A stretch of 64,000 bases of DNA. It comes from Acuticoccus yangtzensis (GTDB taxonomy: Bacteria; Pseudomonadota; Alphaproteobacteria; Rhizobiales; Amorphaceae). Location: contig NZ_MJUX01000001.1 in the NCBI RefSeq assembly GCF_001927245.1, positions 248,001 to 312,000 on the forward strand, given 5' to 3'. The notes under the pieces were generated by a model. That model was not told the DNA's origin. It saw nothing but the letters and a program-made list of their open reading frames with translations, and ran no database searches. The translations under genes and the position numbers were made by a program. This document shows, piece after piece, positions 46,440-55,786 of the stretch; the first letter of the stretch is position 1, and each line of letters begins with the position of its first letter.

Positions 46440-46572
46440 CTTGTGTCTTCTCCTCCACCGGAACCGGCGGGACGACCCAACGGGCCTCGCCTCGACCGAT
46501 CATACCTGAACCGGCCCCACATAACGGCTGCGGCGCCGGGATCAACCGTCCGGCGGCTGGACCCGGCAATGC

Positions 46573-46623
46573 AAGGGGCTGGGCAAGAGGTGGGGTAAGG
46601 GGCTGGGCAAGGGAGCGGGGGAA
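46573..46623 (+). repeat. G-rich direct repeat with quadruplex-forming potential
   Basis: AAGGGGCTGGGCAAG occurs at 46573 and again at 46597, with more G-runs after it (GGG, GGGGG). Seven runs of three to five G lie in about 50 bases on the plus strand, in the divergent region between folK and yajC. Confidence 0.6.
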
Positions 46624-46803
46624 GGCGGCGGGCCGGCGCAGTGCGGCGGGCTTCGGCGCGGCCGCGACGGGGGCCGCCAGGCGGGCACAAATGGCGCAGC
46701 CTCATGCGCCCGCGTTGCAATCCTGGGCCGGAACGTCTAACTCCGGCAAAACCCGAAAGCCGGGCGTTTCGACCATCCCGGCCATCCGTTCATAAGGTTC
46801 GCA

Positions 46804-47145
46804 ATGTTCATCACAGAGGCCTTCGCGCAAGCTCCCGGCGGCGCAGGCGGCGGCGCCGGTTTCATCGTCCAGCTCGCGCCCTTCCTGCTGATCTTCGTCA
46901 TCATGTGGTTCCTGATCATCCGTCCCCAGCGGCAGCGGATGAAGCAGCACCAGGCGATGGTCTCCGCGCTGAAGCGCAACGACACGGTGGTGACCGCCGG
47001 CGGGCTCATCGGCAAGGTCACCAAGGTGGTCGACGACAACGAGATCGAGATCAAGTTCGGTGACAACGAGCCGGTCCGTGTCGTCCGCTCGACGATCACC
47101 GAAGTGCGCGCCAAGCCCGAACCGGCAGCTGCGGCCAACGACTGA
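46804..47145 (+). CDS. yajC: Preprotein translocase subunit YajC
   Basis: A small accessory subunit of the SecDF-YajC complex. The 113 residues have a Gly/Ala-rich start, a single membrane segment (about 21-39, VQLAPFLLIFVIMWFLI), then IIRPQRQRMKQHQAMVSALKRNDTVVTAGGLIGKV, the most conserved YajC block, and a short acidic tail. ATG 46804. The stop overlaps the secD start (TGATG). Confidence 0.95.
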   Translation: MFITEAFAQAPGGAGGGAGFIVQLAPFLLIFVIMWFLIIRPQRQRMKQHQAMVSALKRNDTVVTAGGLIGKVTKVVDDNEIEIKFGDNEPVRVVRSTITEVRAKPEPAAAAND

Positions 47146-48767
47146 TGCTGCATTTTCCACGCTGGCAGACGGTTCTCATCGTCCTCGCCGTGCTGTTTGG
47201 CGTTCTGGCGGTGATTCCGAACCTCGTCCCGCGGTCGTGGGTCGAGGCGCTGCCGTCGTGGATGCCGAAAGAGCGGATCGTGCTCGGGCTCGATCTGCAG
47301 GGCGGGGCCTACCTCCTCTACGAGGTGGACCAGGAAGACTATATCCAGTCGCGCCTGACCACCGTCACCAACGACGTGCGTGAGGCGCTGCTGCAGGAGC
47401 CGCGCATCGGCTATACCGGGCTCGGCATCTCCGGCAACGGGGTCGACGTTCGCATCCGCGACACCCAGCGCATCGCCGAGGCGCGCGAGCGTCTGTCCGG
47501 CATGACCAACCCGCTCGGCCAGGGCGTGTTCGGGTCCGGCGGCGTCAACGAGTTCGCCTTCTCCGAGGGTGAGAACGGCGCCATGCGCCTCGCCTTCACC
47601 GAGGAAGGCCTCGCCCAGCGCGTGCGCTCCATCGTCGACCAGTCGATCGAGGTGGTGCGCCGCCGCGTCGACGAGCTCGGCACCACCGAGCCGAACATTC
47701 AGCGCCAGGGCGAGGACCGCATCCTCGTCGAGGCGCCGGGCGGCGATCCCGAGCAGCTCAAAGGGCTGATCGGCACCACCGCGCAACTCACCTTCCACCT
47801 CGTCGACACCTCGGTGAACCCGAACGAGGTGCTGCAGCGCGGCCGCGCCCCGGCGGGCCGGATGCTGCTGATGACGTCCGAGGAAGACGAGTTCGAGCCG
47901 GGCGCGCCCTACGTCGTCGACGAGGTGCCGCTGATCACCGGCGAGGACCTGACCGACGCGCAGCCGTCCTTCCAGCAGCAGACCAACGAACCCGTGGTGA
48001 CGTTCCAGCTCACCACCTCGGGCGCGCGCCGCTTCTGCGACGTGACGACGCGCAATGTGGGCACCCCCTTCGCCATCGTGCTGGACGACGAGATCGTCTC
48101 GGCGCCGGTGATCCGCGACGCGATCTGCGGCGGTGCGGGCCAGATCTCCGGCTCGTTCAGCGTGCAGACGGCGAACGACCTCGCCATCCTCCTGCGTGCC
48201 GGTGCGCTTCCGGCGGCGCTGACCCTGGTGGAAGAGCGGACCGTCGGCCCCGGCCTCGGTGCGGACTCCATCGCCGCGGGCGAGATCGCCGGCATCGTCG
48301 GCGCCGTCCTCGTCGCCGTGTCCATGGTCGCCGTCTACGGCCTCTTCGGCGTGTTCGCCAACGTCGCCCTCGTCGTCAACGTCGTCATGATCCTGGGGCT
48401 TCTGTCGCTGCTGGGCGCCACGCTGACCCTGCCGGGCATCGCCGGCATCGTGCTGACGATCGGCATGGCGGTGGATGCGAACGTTCTCATCTACGAGCGG
48501 ATCCGCGAGGAGGGACGCGCCGGACGCAGTCCCATCATGGCGATCGACGCCGGCTTCAGCCGCGCCTTGTCGACCATCCTCGACGCCAACATCACCACAC
48601 TGATCGCGGCGGTGATCCTCTTCCAACTCGGGTCTGGCCCCGTGCGCGGCTTCGCCGTCACGCTGGCGATCGGCGTCCTGACGACGATCTTCACGGCCTT
48701 CCTGTTCACGCGGTTGATCGTGGCGCTGTGGGTCCGCCGTCGCCGTCCGACCGAAGTGCCGGTGTAA
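47145..48767 (+). CDS. secD: Protein translocase subunit SecD
   Basis: Uses the proton gradient to help pull secreted proteins from the Sec channel. The 540 residues have an N-terminal membrane segment, the signature LGLDLQGGAYLLYEVD, a large periplasmic domain, then five membrane helices with TVGPGLGADSI and MAVDANVLIYERIREE. It is followed four bases later by secF, as in most bacteria with separate SecD and SecF. Confidence 0.97.
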   Translation: MLHFPRWQTVLIVLAVLFGVLAVIPNLVPRSWVEALPSWMPKERIVLGLDLQGGAYLLYEVDQEDYIQSRLTTVTNDVREALLQEPRIGYTGLGISGNGVDVRIRDTQRIAEARERLSGMTNPLGQGVFGSGGVNEFAFSEGENGAMRLAFTEEGLAQRVRSIVDQSIEVVRRRVDELGTTEPNIQRQGEDRILVEAPGGDPEQLKGLIGTTAQLTFHLVDTSVNPNEVLQRGRAPAGRMLLMTSEEDEFEPGAPYVVDEVPLITGEDLTDAQPSFQQQTNEPVVTFQLTTSGARRFCDVTTRNVGTPFAIVLDDEIVSAPVIRDAICGGAGQISGSFSVQTANDLAILLRAGALPAALTLVEERTVGPGLGADSIAAGEIAGIVGAVLVAVSMVAVYGLFGVFANVALVVNVVMILGLLSLLGATLTLPGIAGIVLTIGMAVDANVLIYERIREEGRAGRSPIMAIDAGFSRALSTILDANITTLIAAVILFQLGSGPVRGFAVTLAIGVLTTIFTAFLFTRLIVALWVRRRRPTEVPV

Positions 48768-48770
48768 GCC

Positions 48771-49730
48771 ATGAAGCGTTTGTCACTCCCGAACGACACG
48801 AAGATCGCGTTCATGCGCTGGCGTGTGCCGGCCATGATCGCCTCGACGATCGCGTGCGTCCTCTCCCTCGCCTTGTTCGCGCTGGTGGGGATGAACTACG
48901 GCATCGACTTCCAGGGCGGCACCATGGTGGAGCTTCGCTTCCACGAGCCGCGGCCGATTTCGGAAATCCGCCAGGAGGTCGGCAATCTCGGGCTCGGCGA
49001 CGTGCAGATCGTCGAGTTCGGCGAAGCAACCGACGTTCTCATCCGCGTCGAGGAGCAGCCGGGCGGCGAGGAGGCGCAGCAGCTCGCGGTGATCCAGCTT
49101 CGCGAGCTCTACGGCAACGACGCGGACTTCCGCCGGGTCGAGGTCGTCGGGCCGCGCGTGTCGGGTGAGCTGGCGCAGGCCGGTCTCATCGCCGTCGTCG
49201 TCGCCCTGCTCGCGATCATGATCTACATCTGGCTGCGGTTCGAGTGGCACTTCGCCATCGGCGCGGTGCTGTGTACGATGCACGACGTTGTGCTGACCAT
49301 CGGCCTTTTCTCGGCCACGCAGATGGACTTCAACCTCTCGTCCATCGCGGCGGTGCTGACCATCGTCGGCTACTCGCTGAACGACACCGTGGTGGTCTAC
49401 GACCGCGTGCGAGAAAACCTGCGGCGCTACAAGCGTCTTCCGATGGCCGAGTTGATCGACCTGTCGATCAACCAGATGCTGTCGCGCACCTTGATGACGT
49501 CGATCACCACGCTGCTCGCACTGGGTGCACTGTTCGCGTTCGGCGGCGAGGTCATCGCCTCGTTCACCTTCGCGATGATCTGGGGCATCGTCGTCGGCAC
49601 CTACTCGTCCATCTTCATCGCGGCGCCGCTTCTCATCTCGCTCAACCTGCGGCCCGGCCGTGCCGGCGGCGGCAAGGACGGCGATGCGGACGACGACGAG
49701 GCCGAGAAGGCAGCGCCGTCGGCGGCCTGA
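48771..49730 (+). CDS. secF: Protein translocase subunit SecF
   Basis: Partner of SecD. The 319 residues include GMNYGIDFQGGTMVELRF, VVGPRVSGELAQAGL, the transmembrane motif FNLSSIAAVLTIVGYSLNDTVVVYDRVREN, and a final membrane helix before a charged tail. ATG 48771 follows the secD stop by three bases, and its stop overlaps the start of the Mth938-like gene (TGATG), so the block yajC-secD-secF-Mth938-like is one operon. Confidence 0.97.
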   Translation: MKRLSLPNDTKIAFMRWRVPAMIASTIACVLSLALFALVGMNYGIDFQGGTMVELRFHEPRPISEIRQEVGNLGLGDVQIVEFGEATDVLIRVEEQPGGEEAQQLAVIQLRELYGNDADFRRVEVVGPRVSGELAQAGLIAVVVALLAIMIYIWLRFEWHFAIGAVLCTMHDVVLTIGLFSATQMDFNLSSIAAVLTIVGYSLNDTVVVYDRVRENLRRYKRLPMAELIDLSINQMLSRTLMTSITTLLALGALFAFGGEVIASFTFAMIWGIVVGTYSSIFIAAPLLISLNLRPGRAGGGKDGDADDDEAEKAAPSAA

Positions 49731-50116
49731 TGAACGGGATCGTCATCCGCGACGCGCACTTCCCCGGCCGTGCGCCGATCGAGGCCTACGGCAACGGCGG
49801 ATTCCGCTTCGCCGGGATGAGCCACCGGGGCTCGCTCTTGTGCGTGCCCTCCGGCATCTACGGTTGGGCGCCGGAGACGGCGGACGGCATCACGCCGGAC
49901 AGCCTCGCCCGCGTGGGCGAGGAGGCCGGCGAGATCGACGTTCTTCTGATCGGCGTCGGCGCGGTGCCCTTCCCGCTGGATCCGGCGGCCGCGGGCGCGC
50001 TGCGGGCCATGGGCGTCAGGTTCGACACCATGAACACCGGCGCCGCGGTGCGCACCTTCAACGTGATGATCGCCGAGGAGCGCCGCGTCGCCGCCGCGCT
50101 CCTGGCGATCGACTGA
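49730..50116 (+). CDS. Mth938/DUF498-like domain protein
   Basis: A 128-residue soluble protein of the Mth938-like (DUF498) family, with INGYGNGGFRF-like AYGNGGFRFAGMSHRGSLLCVPSGIYGW, IDVLLIGVGA and GVRFDTMNTGAAVRTFNVMIAEERRVAAALLAID. Family members are linked to complex I assembly (NDUFAF3) in eukaryotes; the bacterial role is not established. It is encoded between secF and the squalene/phytoene-synthase-like gene, a common alphaproteobacterial context. Confidence 0.85.
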   Translation: MNGIVIRDAHFPGRAPIEAYGNGGFRFAGMSHRGSLLCVPSGIYGWAPETADGITPDSLARVGEEAGEIDVLLIGVGAVPFPLDPAAAGALRAMGVRFDTMNTGAAVRTFNVMIAEERRVAAALLAID

Positions 50117-50126
50117 CGGGGCCGCC

Positions 50127-51026
50127 GTGGCCCCGACCGACAGGGCCGGCCCCCCGGCCGCGATGATGCCGGGCGCCTTTGCCGACGACGTGCGCTCGGG
50201 CGACCGCACCGCCTGGCTCGCCGCCCTCTTCGCGCCGGACGCGGCCCGGCCCGCGCTCCACGCCCTCGCCGCCTACCGGCTGGAACTCCACCGTATCGTC
50301 GAAACCGTGCCGCAGGCGATGGCCGCCGAGATCCGCCTCCAATGGTGGCGCGACGCGATCCGCGACGAGGGCTTCGGCGCCGGCCGCTCCGTCCCGCTGG
50401 TCGACGCGCTGCGCGAAGGGGCGCGGCTCTACGGCTGGCCGCACGAGACCCTGTGCGCCGTCAGCGAGGCCTTCATTCACGATCTCTACGCCGACCCGCT
50501 GGAGGACTGGACCGCGTTCGACGGTTACGCGGGCGAATCCCACGGCGCGCTGGTGCAGCTCGGCGCTATGGCGCTGGCGGTGAGCGCGCTCGGCGAGGCG
50601 GGCGGGTTCGCCGCCGCGCGCACGGCCGCCACCGCTGCGGGCTATGCCGGCGTCGTCCTCGCCGCGGCGGACGTGGCGGCGAGCGTGCCGCGCCGCTTCG
50701 CCCGCGGCGTGACCCTGGTGCCGACCACCGCCTGGCGCGAGGCGACCGGCGAGGCGCAGGATGCCGCCATGACCGCAGGCCGCCTGCCGGAGGGTGCCGC
50801 GGCGGCAGCGGCCGCGGTCGCAGCCCACGGCCTCGCGGCGCATGGCGAAATGATGCGCCACCTTCCCGGCGTCGCGGCCGAGGCGCGCACGGCCTTCCTG
50901 CCGGCGGTGGTGGCGGCGCGATCCCTGCGCCTTGCCGCGCGGGCGCCCCTGTCGGAGCCACGACCTGCGGCGTGGCGCACCCAGCTCGACCTGTGGCGCG
51001 CGGCGCGGCGTCTCAACCGGCTTTGA
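50127..51026 (+). CDS. Squalene/phytoene synthase family protein (NDUFAF6-like)
   Basis: A 299-residue helical protein of the SQS_PSY fold. It has DRTAWLAALFAP, RLELHRIVETVPQAMAAEIRLQWWRDAIRDE and GYAGVVL; the acidic first motif of real prenyl synthases (DxxxD) is weakly conserved and the second is degraded. It therefore resembles the NDUFAF6 branch, which takes part in respiratory complex I assembly and is probably not an active synthase. GTG start at 50127; ATG 50163 is the alternative. No terpenoid genes are in the window. Confidence 0.8.
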   Translation: MAPTDRAGPPAAMMPGAFADDVRSGDRTAWLAALFAPDAARPALHALAAYRLELHRIVETVPQAMAAEIRLQWWRDAIRDEGFGAGRSVPLVDALREGARLYGWPHETLCAVSEAFIHDLYADPLEDWTAFDGYAGESHGALVQLGAMALAVSALGEAGGFAAARTAATAAGYAGVVLAAADVAASVPRRFARGVTLVPTTAWREATGEAQDAAMTAGRLPEGAAAAAAAVAAHGLAAHGEMMRHLPGVAAEARTAFLPAVVAARSLRLAARAPLSEPRPAAWRTQLDLWRAARRLNRL

Positions 51027-51158
51027 CCGCAGGCGCAGGCGCCGCCACGCTTGACCGGACTGCGACTTAACCGGACAAGGGCACAGCCGCGGGTCCCCGC
51101 AGGCCCGCCCCCCTTTGCTGCGCCCACCCCCACGCGCCTCAGCCGCGAAAGACAACGA

Positions 51159-52004
51159 ATGACGAACGACGCCCTCCTCTCCCGCCTGGACACGCTGATC
51201 CGCGTCCTGGAGCGCATGGCCCCGCCCGAGGCGCCGGCCCCCGACTTCGACGCCGCCGACGCCTTCCTCTGGCAGGCCGAGCGCGGCCGCCTCGTCGCCG
51301 TGCCCAAGGTCAGCCGCGTCGGCCTCACCGCGCTGAAGGGCATCGACGCCAACCGCGACCGGCTCTACGACAACACCCGCCGCTTCGCCGAAGGGCTGCC
51401 CGCTAACAACGCCCTCCTCTGGGGCGCGCGCGGCATGGGCAAATCCTCGCTGGTGAAGGCCGTCCATGCCGAGCTCGACGGGCTGAAGCTCGTCGAAATC
51501 CACCGCGAGGACATCGCCGCCCTGCCCACCTTGATGTCGGTCCTGCGTCCGGCCCCCTACCGCTTCATCATCCTGTGCGACGATCTCTCGTTCGATGCCG
51601 GTGAGACCTCCTACAAATCGCTGAAGGCGGTGCTGGACGGCGGCATCGAGGGCCGGCCGGACAACGTCCTCTTCTACGCCACCTCCAACCGGCGCCACAT
51701 CCTCTCGCGCGACATGCTGGAGAACGAGCGCGGCACGGCGATCAACCCCGGCGATGCGGTGGAGGAGAAGGTGTCGCTGTCGGACCGCTTCGGCCTCTGG
51801 CTCGGCTTCCACAAGTGCACCCAGGACGACTATCTCGCCATGGTGAACGGCTACGTCGAACATTTCGCCATCCCTGTGGAGGCCGACGCCCTGCGCCGCG
51901 ATGCGCTGGAATGGTCGACCACCCGCGGCTCGCGCTCCGGCCGCGTGGCGTGGCAGTTCGTGCAGGACCTCGCCGGCCGCTCCGGCGTTCGCATCGCGCT
52001 CTGA
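51159..52004 (+). CDS. DUF815 family AAA-like ATPase
   Basis: A 281-residue P-loop protein. Walker A is in LLWGARGMGKSSLVKAV and Walker B in FIILCDDLSFD, with sensor-like YATSNRRHIL and the final TTRGSRSGRVAWQFVQDL. All are DUF815 features; the function in the cell is unknown. ATG 51159 is preceded only by GAAAGACAACG, a weak ribosome site. Ended by a strong terminator shared with the convergent NlpD-like gene. Confidence 0.9.
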   Translation: MTNDALLSRLDTLIRVLERMAPPEAPAPDFDAADAFLWQAERGRLVAVPKVSRVGLTALKGIDANRDRLYDNTRRFAEGLPANNALLWGARGMGKSSLVKAVHAELDGLKLVEIHREDIAALPTLMSVLRPAPYRFIILCDDLSFDAGETSYKSLKAVLDGGIEGRPDNVLFYATSNRRHILSRDMLENERGTAINPGDAVEEKVSLSDRFGLWLGFHKCTQDDYLAMVNGYVEHFAIPVEADALRRDALEWSTTRGSRSGRVAWQFVQDLAGRSGVRIAL

Positions 52005-52036
52005 GCCGCGCCCCCGTCACCAAACCCGATGCAACG

Positions 52037-52070
52037 AAAAAAGGCGGCGCCCTGGGGCGCCGCCTTTTTT
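52037..52070. terminator. Bidirectional terminator
   Basis: GGCGGCGCC-CTGG-GGCGCCGCC (52043-52064) with A-run to the left and T-run to the right; serves the convergent DUF815 and NlpD-like genes. Confidence 0.93.
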
Positions 52071-52101
52071 GGCGGCCGTTCGTGCGCCGCTCGGCCGCCG
52101 C

Positions 52102-53424
52102 TCAGGCGCCCGACAGATGCGGCAGCGGGTCGACCGGGGTGGAGCCGCGGCGCAGCTCGAAGTGAAGCTGCGGCTGCTGCACCGAGCCGGTGTTGCCGAC
52201 CGCGGCGATGGTCTGGCCCCGCTGCACCGTGTCACCGCGCGACACCATCAGCGTGGAATTGTGCGCATAGGCCGACACCCAGTCGTCGGCGTGCTGGATG
52301 AGGACGAGGTTGCCGTAACCCTCCAGCTCGTTGCCGGCATAGATCACCTTGCCGTTCTCGGCCGCCTGCACCGGGGTGCCCGCGGGGGCGGCGAGGTTGA
52401 TGCCGTCGTTGCGCTCGCCGTCCGCCTGCTTGCCGAAGCCGGCGACGATCGCCCCGCGCAGCGGCCAGCGGAAGCCGGACGCGCCTTGCGTCGCGGCGGG
52501 GGCCTCCGTCGTCACCGCCGCCTGCTGCGGCGCCGGCGTCACCGGGGCGGAGGGAGCCGCCACGGCCGGGGCCTGCGGCTGACCCATCGCCGGATCGGCG
52601 TCGCTCACCACCGGCGGCGTCTGGGACGGGGTCAGAACGGCCACCTGCGTCGCCGCCGGGCCGCCCTTGCCGGGAATGCGCAGCACCTGGCCGGTCTGCA
52701 CCATCGTGTTCGGGTCGATGCCGTTCAGCGCCGCAATCTCGGTGTGCGGCACGTTGTAGGTGCGGGCGATGGAATAGAGCGTCTCACCGGCGCGCACTTC
52801 GTGGCGCGTCCCCGCGGCCTGCTCGCTCAAGGTCTGCGGCGGCGTGCCGAGACCGGGAGCCCCGTCGCCGAGACCGGTCTGCGCCGTCGCCATCTGCTGG
52901 CCGGTGCCCGCCGCGACGGTGAAGCCCGGCTGGCCCGGCGCCGCGCTCGCCACCGCAGGCACGGAGGCCGGGCCGAAATTCGGCGTCGTCGACGGCTGGT
53001 CGATCCGCACATAGGTCGGGATGACGACGCGCGATCCGGGCTGAATCTGCTGCGCCGTGGAGAGACCGTTGGCCTCCAAAATCACCTCGACCGGAACGTT
53101 GAAGCCCTGCGACAAGGTCATCGCCGTGTCGCCCGCCGACACCTCGACGATCGGCGCCCCCTCCACGCTCCAGCCGCGCTGCCGCAGCGAGGCGGGCGTG
53201 GTGATGGGCGTCGCCGCATAAGCGGTCGGCCCGGTGCCGATCGGGTTGAGGTCGCGCGATTCGATGGCGCCCGTCTGCTCGGGCGGGTTGTTCGCCGCAA
53301 ACAGGGAGGCGCCGGGCACGTTGATGCCGCTGCCGGAGCACCCCGCCGCCAACGCGGCGATGCTCACCACGAAGCCGATCCTGAAGGCGTGAATCTTTCG
53401 GCAGCTCGCGATCCGTCCGCGCAT
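52102..53424 (-). CDS. NlpD/EnvC-like lipoprotein with LysM and degenerate LytM domain
   Basis: A 440-residue envelope protein starting at ATG 53424 (the GTG at 53433 lies too near the ribosome site). A lipobox-like LAAGCSGS is near residue 30. Two LysM-like modules occur (IVEVSAGDTAMTLSQGFNVP and HEVRAGETLYSIARTYNVP), then a Pro/Ala linker, then an M23/LytM domain (from about 310). Catalytic zinc ligands are degraded: the HxGxD site reads RNDGINLAA and the final HxH reads QLHFELR. Such LytM proteins activate amidases instead of cutting peptidoglycan themselves. It is the last gene of serS-pcm-nlpD-like, though the customary surE is missing. Confidence 0.9.
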   Translation of the reverse strand: MRGRIASCRKIHAFRIGFVVSIAALAAGCSGSGINVPGASLFAANNPPEQTGAIESRDLNPIGTGPTAYAATPITTPASLRQRGWSVEGAPIVEVSAGDTAMTLSQGFNVPVEVILEANGLSTAQQIQPGSRVVIPTYVRIDQPSTTPNFGPASVPAVASAAPGQPGFTVAAGTGQQMATAQTGLGDGAPGLGTPPQTLSEQAAGTRHEVRAGETLYSIARTYNVPHTEIAALNGIDPNTMVQTGQVLRIPGKGGPAATQVAVLTPSQTPPVVSDADPAMGQPQAPAVAAPSAPVTPAPQQAAVTTEAPAATQGASGFRWPLRGAIVAGFGKQADGERNDGINLAAPAGTPVQAAENGKVIYAGNELEGYGNLVLIQHADDWVSAYAHNSTLMVSRGDTVQRGQTIAAVGNTGSVQQPQLHFELRRGSTPVDPLPHLSGA

Positions 53425-53571
53425 CACTCGCACCCTTCCGCGCTAAATTTGGATGGCCCCATAAGGGCGTGATGGACGTTACCGAGGTCTTAAATTTGCC
53501 GTCTCAAAGCGCCGATTCGGGGGCCTCGGCGGCGCCCTCGGCCATTCGGCGAAGGGCCTGTTGCGGCCGTG

Positions 53572-54222
53572 TCACAGCCGCCCTGCAATCCCCGGAATTA
53601 AAGGGACGAACCGAACATCGGCAAGTCTTTCGCCGATAAGTCCGTCGATCGATTTACGGCATTTCAACAGCTCCTGAACCGCTCCGTCAGGCCCCACCGG
53701 AGCCACCAGGATGCCGTCCGGCGCAAGCTGTTCCACCAGCGCCTCGGGGATCGCCGGGGCCGCCGCCGTCACGATGATGCGGTCGAATGGCGCATGCGCC
53801 TCCCACCCCTCGTGACCGTCCCCCACCATCAGGCTGACATTGGCCACCTTCAGCACCGTCAGCCGCTCACGCGCGAGGTCCGACAGCAGCCTGTAGCGCT
53901 CCACCGAGTAGACGTGACGGCACAGCCGCGCGAGAACCGCCGTCTGGTATCCGGACCCGGTGCCGATCTCCAGAACGCGGCTGTCCGGCTTCAGCTCCAG
54001 CGCCTCGGTCATGCGCGCCACCAGGCCGGGCTGCGAGACGGTCTGGCCGCACTCGATCGGCGCCGGCCTGTCGGCATAGGCGAGCCCCTTGTGGGGCGCG
54101 GCGAGGAAGAGCGAGCGCGGCACCGTCTCCAGCGCGGCCAGCACCTTGTAGCCGGCGACGTTCTGCCGCCTGAGGTCCATCAGAAGCTCGGCCCGTGCGA
54201 TCGCCTCCTCGTCCGGCGTCAT
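53572..54222 (-). CDS. pcm: Protein-L-isoaspartate O-methyltransferase
   Basis: Repairs damaged proteins by methylating isoaspartyl residues with S-adenosylmethionine. The 216 residues contain VPRSLFLA, IECGQTVSQPGLVARM, VLEIGTGSGYQTAVLARL (SAM-binding), VYSVERYRLL, VGDGHEGW and FDRIIVTAAAPAIPEALVEQL. The ATG at 54222 lies 7 bases after the serS stop. In most alphaproteobacteria surE sits between serS and pcm, but not here. Confidence 0.94.
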   Translation of the reverse strand: MTPDEEAIARAELLMDLRRQNVAGYKVLAALETVPRSLFLAAPHKGLAYADRPAPIECGQTVSQPGLVARMTEALELKPDSRVLEIGTGSGYQTAVLARLCRHVYSVERYRLLSDLARERLTVLKVANVSLMVGDGHEGWEAHAPFDRIIVTAAAPAIPEALVEQLAPDGILVAPVGPDGAVQELLKCRKSIDGLIGERLADVRFVPLIPGIAGRL

Positions 54223-54229
54223 CGCGGGC

Positions 54230-55507
54230 CTACTTCGCCTCGAGCCGCTCGAACCCCGTATAGGGCACGAGCACGTCTGGCACGCGGATCGACCCGTCCG
54301 CCTCCTGGTAGTTCTCCATCACCGCGATGAGAGCGCGCCCCACCGCGACGCCCGACCCGTTGAGCGTGTGGACGAAGACCGGCGACGCGTCCGGCTCCGG
54401 CCGGTAGCGCGCGTTCATGCGCCGGGCCTGGAAGTCGCCGCAGACCGAGCAGGACGAGATCTCGCGATAGGTGTTCTGCCCCGGCAGCCACACCTCGATG
54501 TCGTAGGTGCGCCGCGCGCCGAAGCCGAGGTCGCCCGTCGACAGGGTGACGACGCGGTAGGCGAGGCCCAGCGCCTTCAGGATCGCCTCGGCGCACTCCG
54601 TCATGCGCTCCTGCTCGTCCAGCGACTGCTCGGCCGTGGTGATCGAAACCAGCTCGCACTTGGAGAACTGGTGCTGGCGCAGCATGCCGCGCACGTCCCG
54701 CCCCGCGGAGCCCGCCTCGGAGCGGAAGCACGGCGTCAGCGCGGTGACGCGAAGGGGAAGCTGGCGCCCGTCCAGGATCTCCCCGGCGACGAGGTTGGTG
54801 AGCGGCACCTCCGCCGTCGGGATCAGCCAGCGGTCGTCGGTGGTCTTGAAGAGATCGTCGGCGAATTTCGGAAGCTGGGCGGTGCCGAAGAGCGCCGCGT
54901 CCCGCACCAGCAGCGGCGGGGAGACCTCTGTGTAGCCGTGCGCGCCGGTGTGGGTGTCGATCATGAACTGGCCGAGCGCGCGCTCCAGCCGGGCGAGCTT
55001 GCCGGTCAGGATGGTGAAGCGCGAACCGGCGAGCTTGCCGGCGCGCTCGAAGTCCATCAGGCCGAGCCCCTCGCCCAGCGCGTCGTGCTCCTTGGGCGCG
55101 AAGTCGAACGCGGGCGGAGTGCCGACGCGGCGCAGCTCCACGTTGTCGCTCTCGTCGGCCCCCACGGGCACCTCGGGAAGCGGCATGTTGGGGAGCGACG
55201 CGAGCTCGGCCTGGAGCGCGGCGCTGACCGTGCGCTCCTCCTCCTCGCCGGACTGGATGGTCGACTTCAGCCCCGCCACCTCGCTCATCAGGCGCTGGGC
55301 CTCCGCCTCGTCCTTGGCGGCTTTCGCCTTGCCGATGGCCTTGGAGGCGGTGTTGCGGGCGGTCTGCGCCTCCTGCAATGCCGAGACGATGGCGCGACGC
55401 CTTTCGTCCAGGGCGATGAGGCGGGCGGCGGCAGGCTCGGCGCCGCGCTTGGCCAGGGCGGCGTCGAAGGCGTCGGGATCGTCGCGGACGGCGCGAATGT
55501 CGAACAT
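54230..55507 (-). CDS. serS: Seryl-tRNA synthetase
   Basis: Charges tRNA-Ser. The 425 residues begin [18 protein letters not shown] and have an N-terminal helical arm (about 30-100) that grips the tRNA, a class II catalytic core with motif 2 ([28 protein letters not shown]) and motif 3 ([18 protein letters not shown]), and the conserved [18 protein letters not shown]. The ATG at 55507 is chosen over more upstream codons because the family N-terminus starts there. Confidence 0.97.
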   Translation of the reverse strand: MFDIRAVRDDPDAFDAALAKRGAEPAAARLIALDERRRAIVSALQEAQTARNTASKAIGKAKAAKDEAEAQRLMSEVAGLKSTIQSGEEEERTVSAALQAELASLPNMPLPEVPVGADESDNVELRRVGTPPAFDFAPKEHDALGEGLGLMDFERAGKLAGSRFTILTGKLARLERALGQFMIDTHTGAHGYTEVSPPLLVRDAALFGTAQLPKFADDLFKTTDDRWLIPTAEVPLTNLVAGEILDGRQLPLRVTALTPCFRSEAGSAGRDVRGMLRQHQFSKCELVSITTAEQSLDEQERMTECAEAILKALGLAYRVVTLSTGDLGFGARRTYDIEVWLPGQNTYREISSCSVCGDFQARRMNARYRPEPDASPVFVHTLNGSGVAVGRALIAVMENYQEADGSIRVPDVLVPYTGFERLEAK

Positions 55508-55786
55508 GGCGGGACTCTGCGTGGCGAACGTGGCTGGATCTGTGGCGCCCCTCTTAACCCCCGCCGCCGCCGGGCTCCATAGCGCCGAGGCACCAAATGC
55601 CGCCGCCAGGCCGGAAAACCGGGCCCCGGACCGGCTGCGGCGGGAAAGAGGGCGCGCCCGCGTTGACGGCCCCCGCCCCGAGGGCCACCTTGGCGCCTCC
55701 CTTCGTCCGCCGCGCCCTCGGGGGGACGGCCGCCTTCTGTCCCTGCCCCGCGCGCCGCCCGGCGCCGGCCCTGCACGAGTAGCTTG

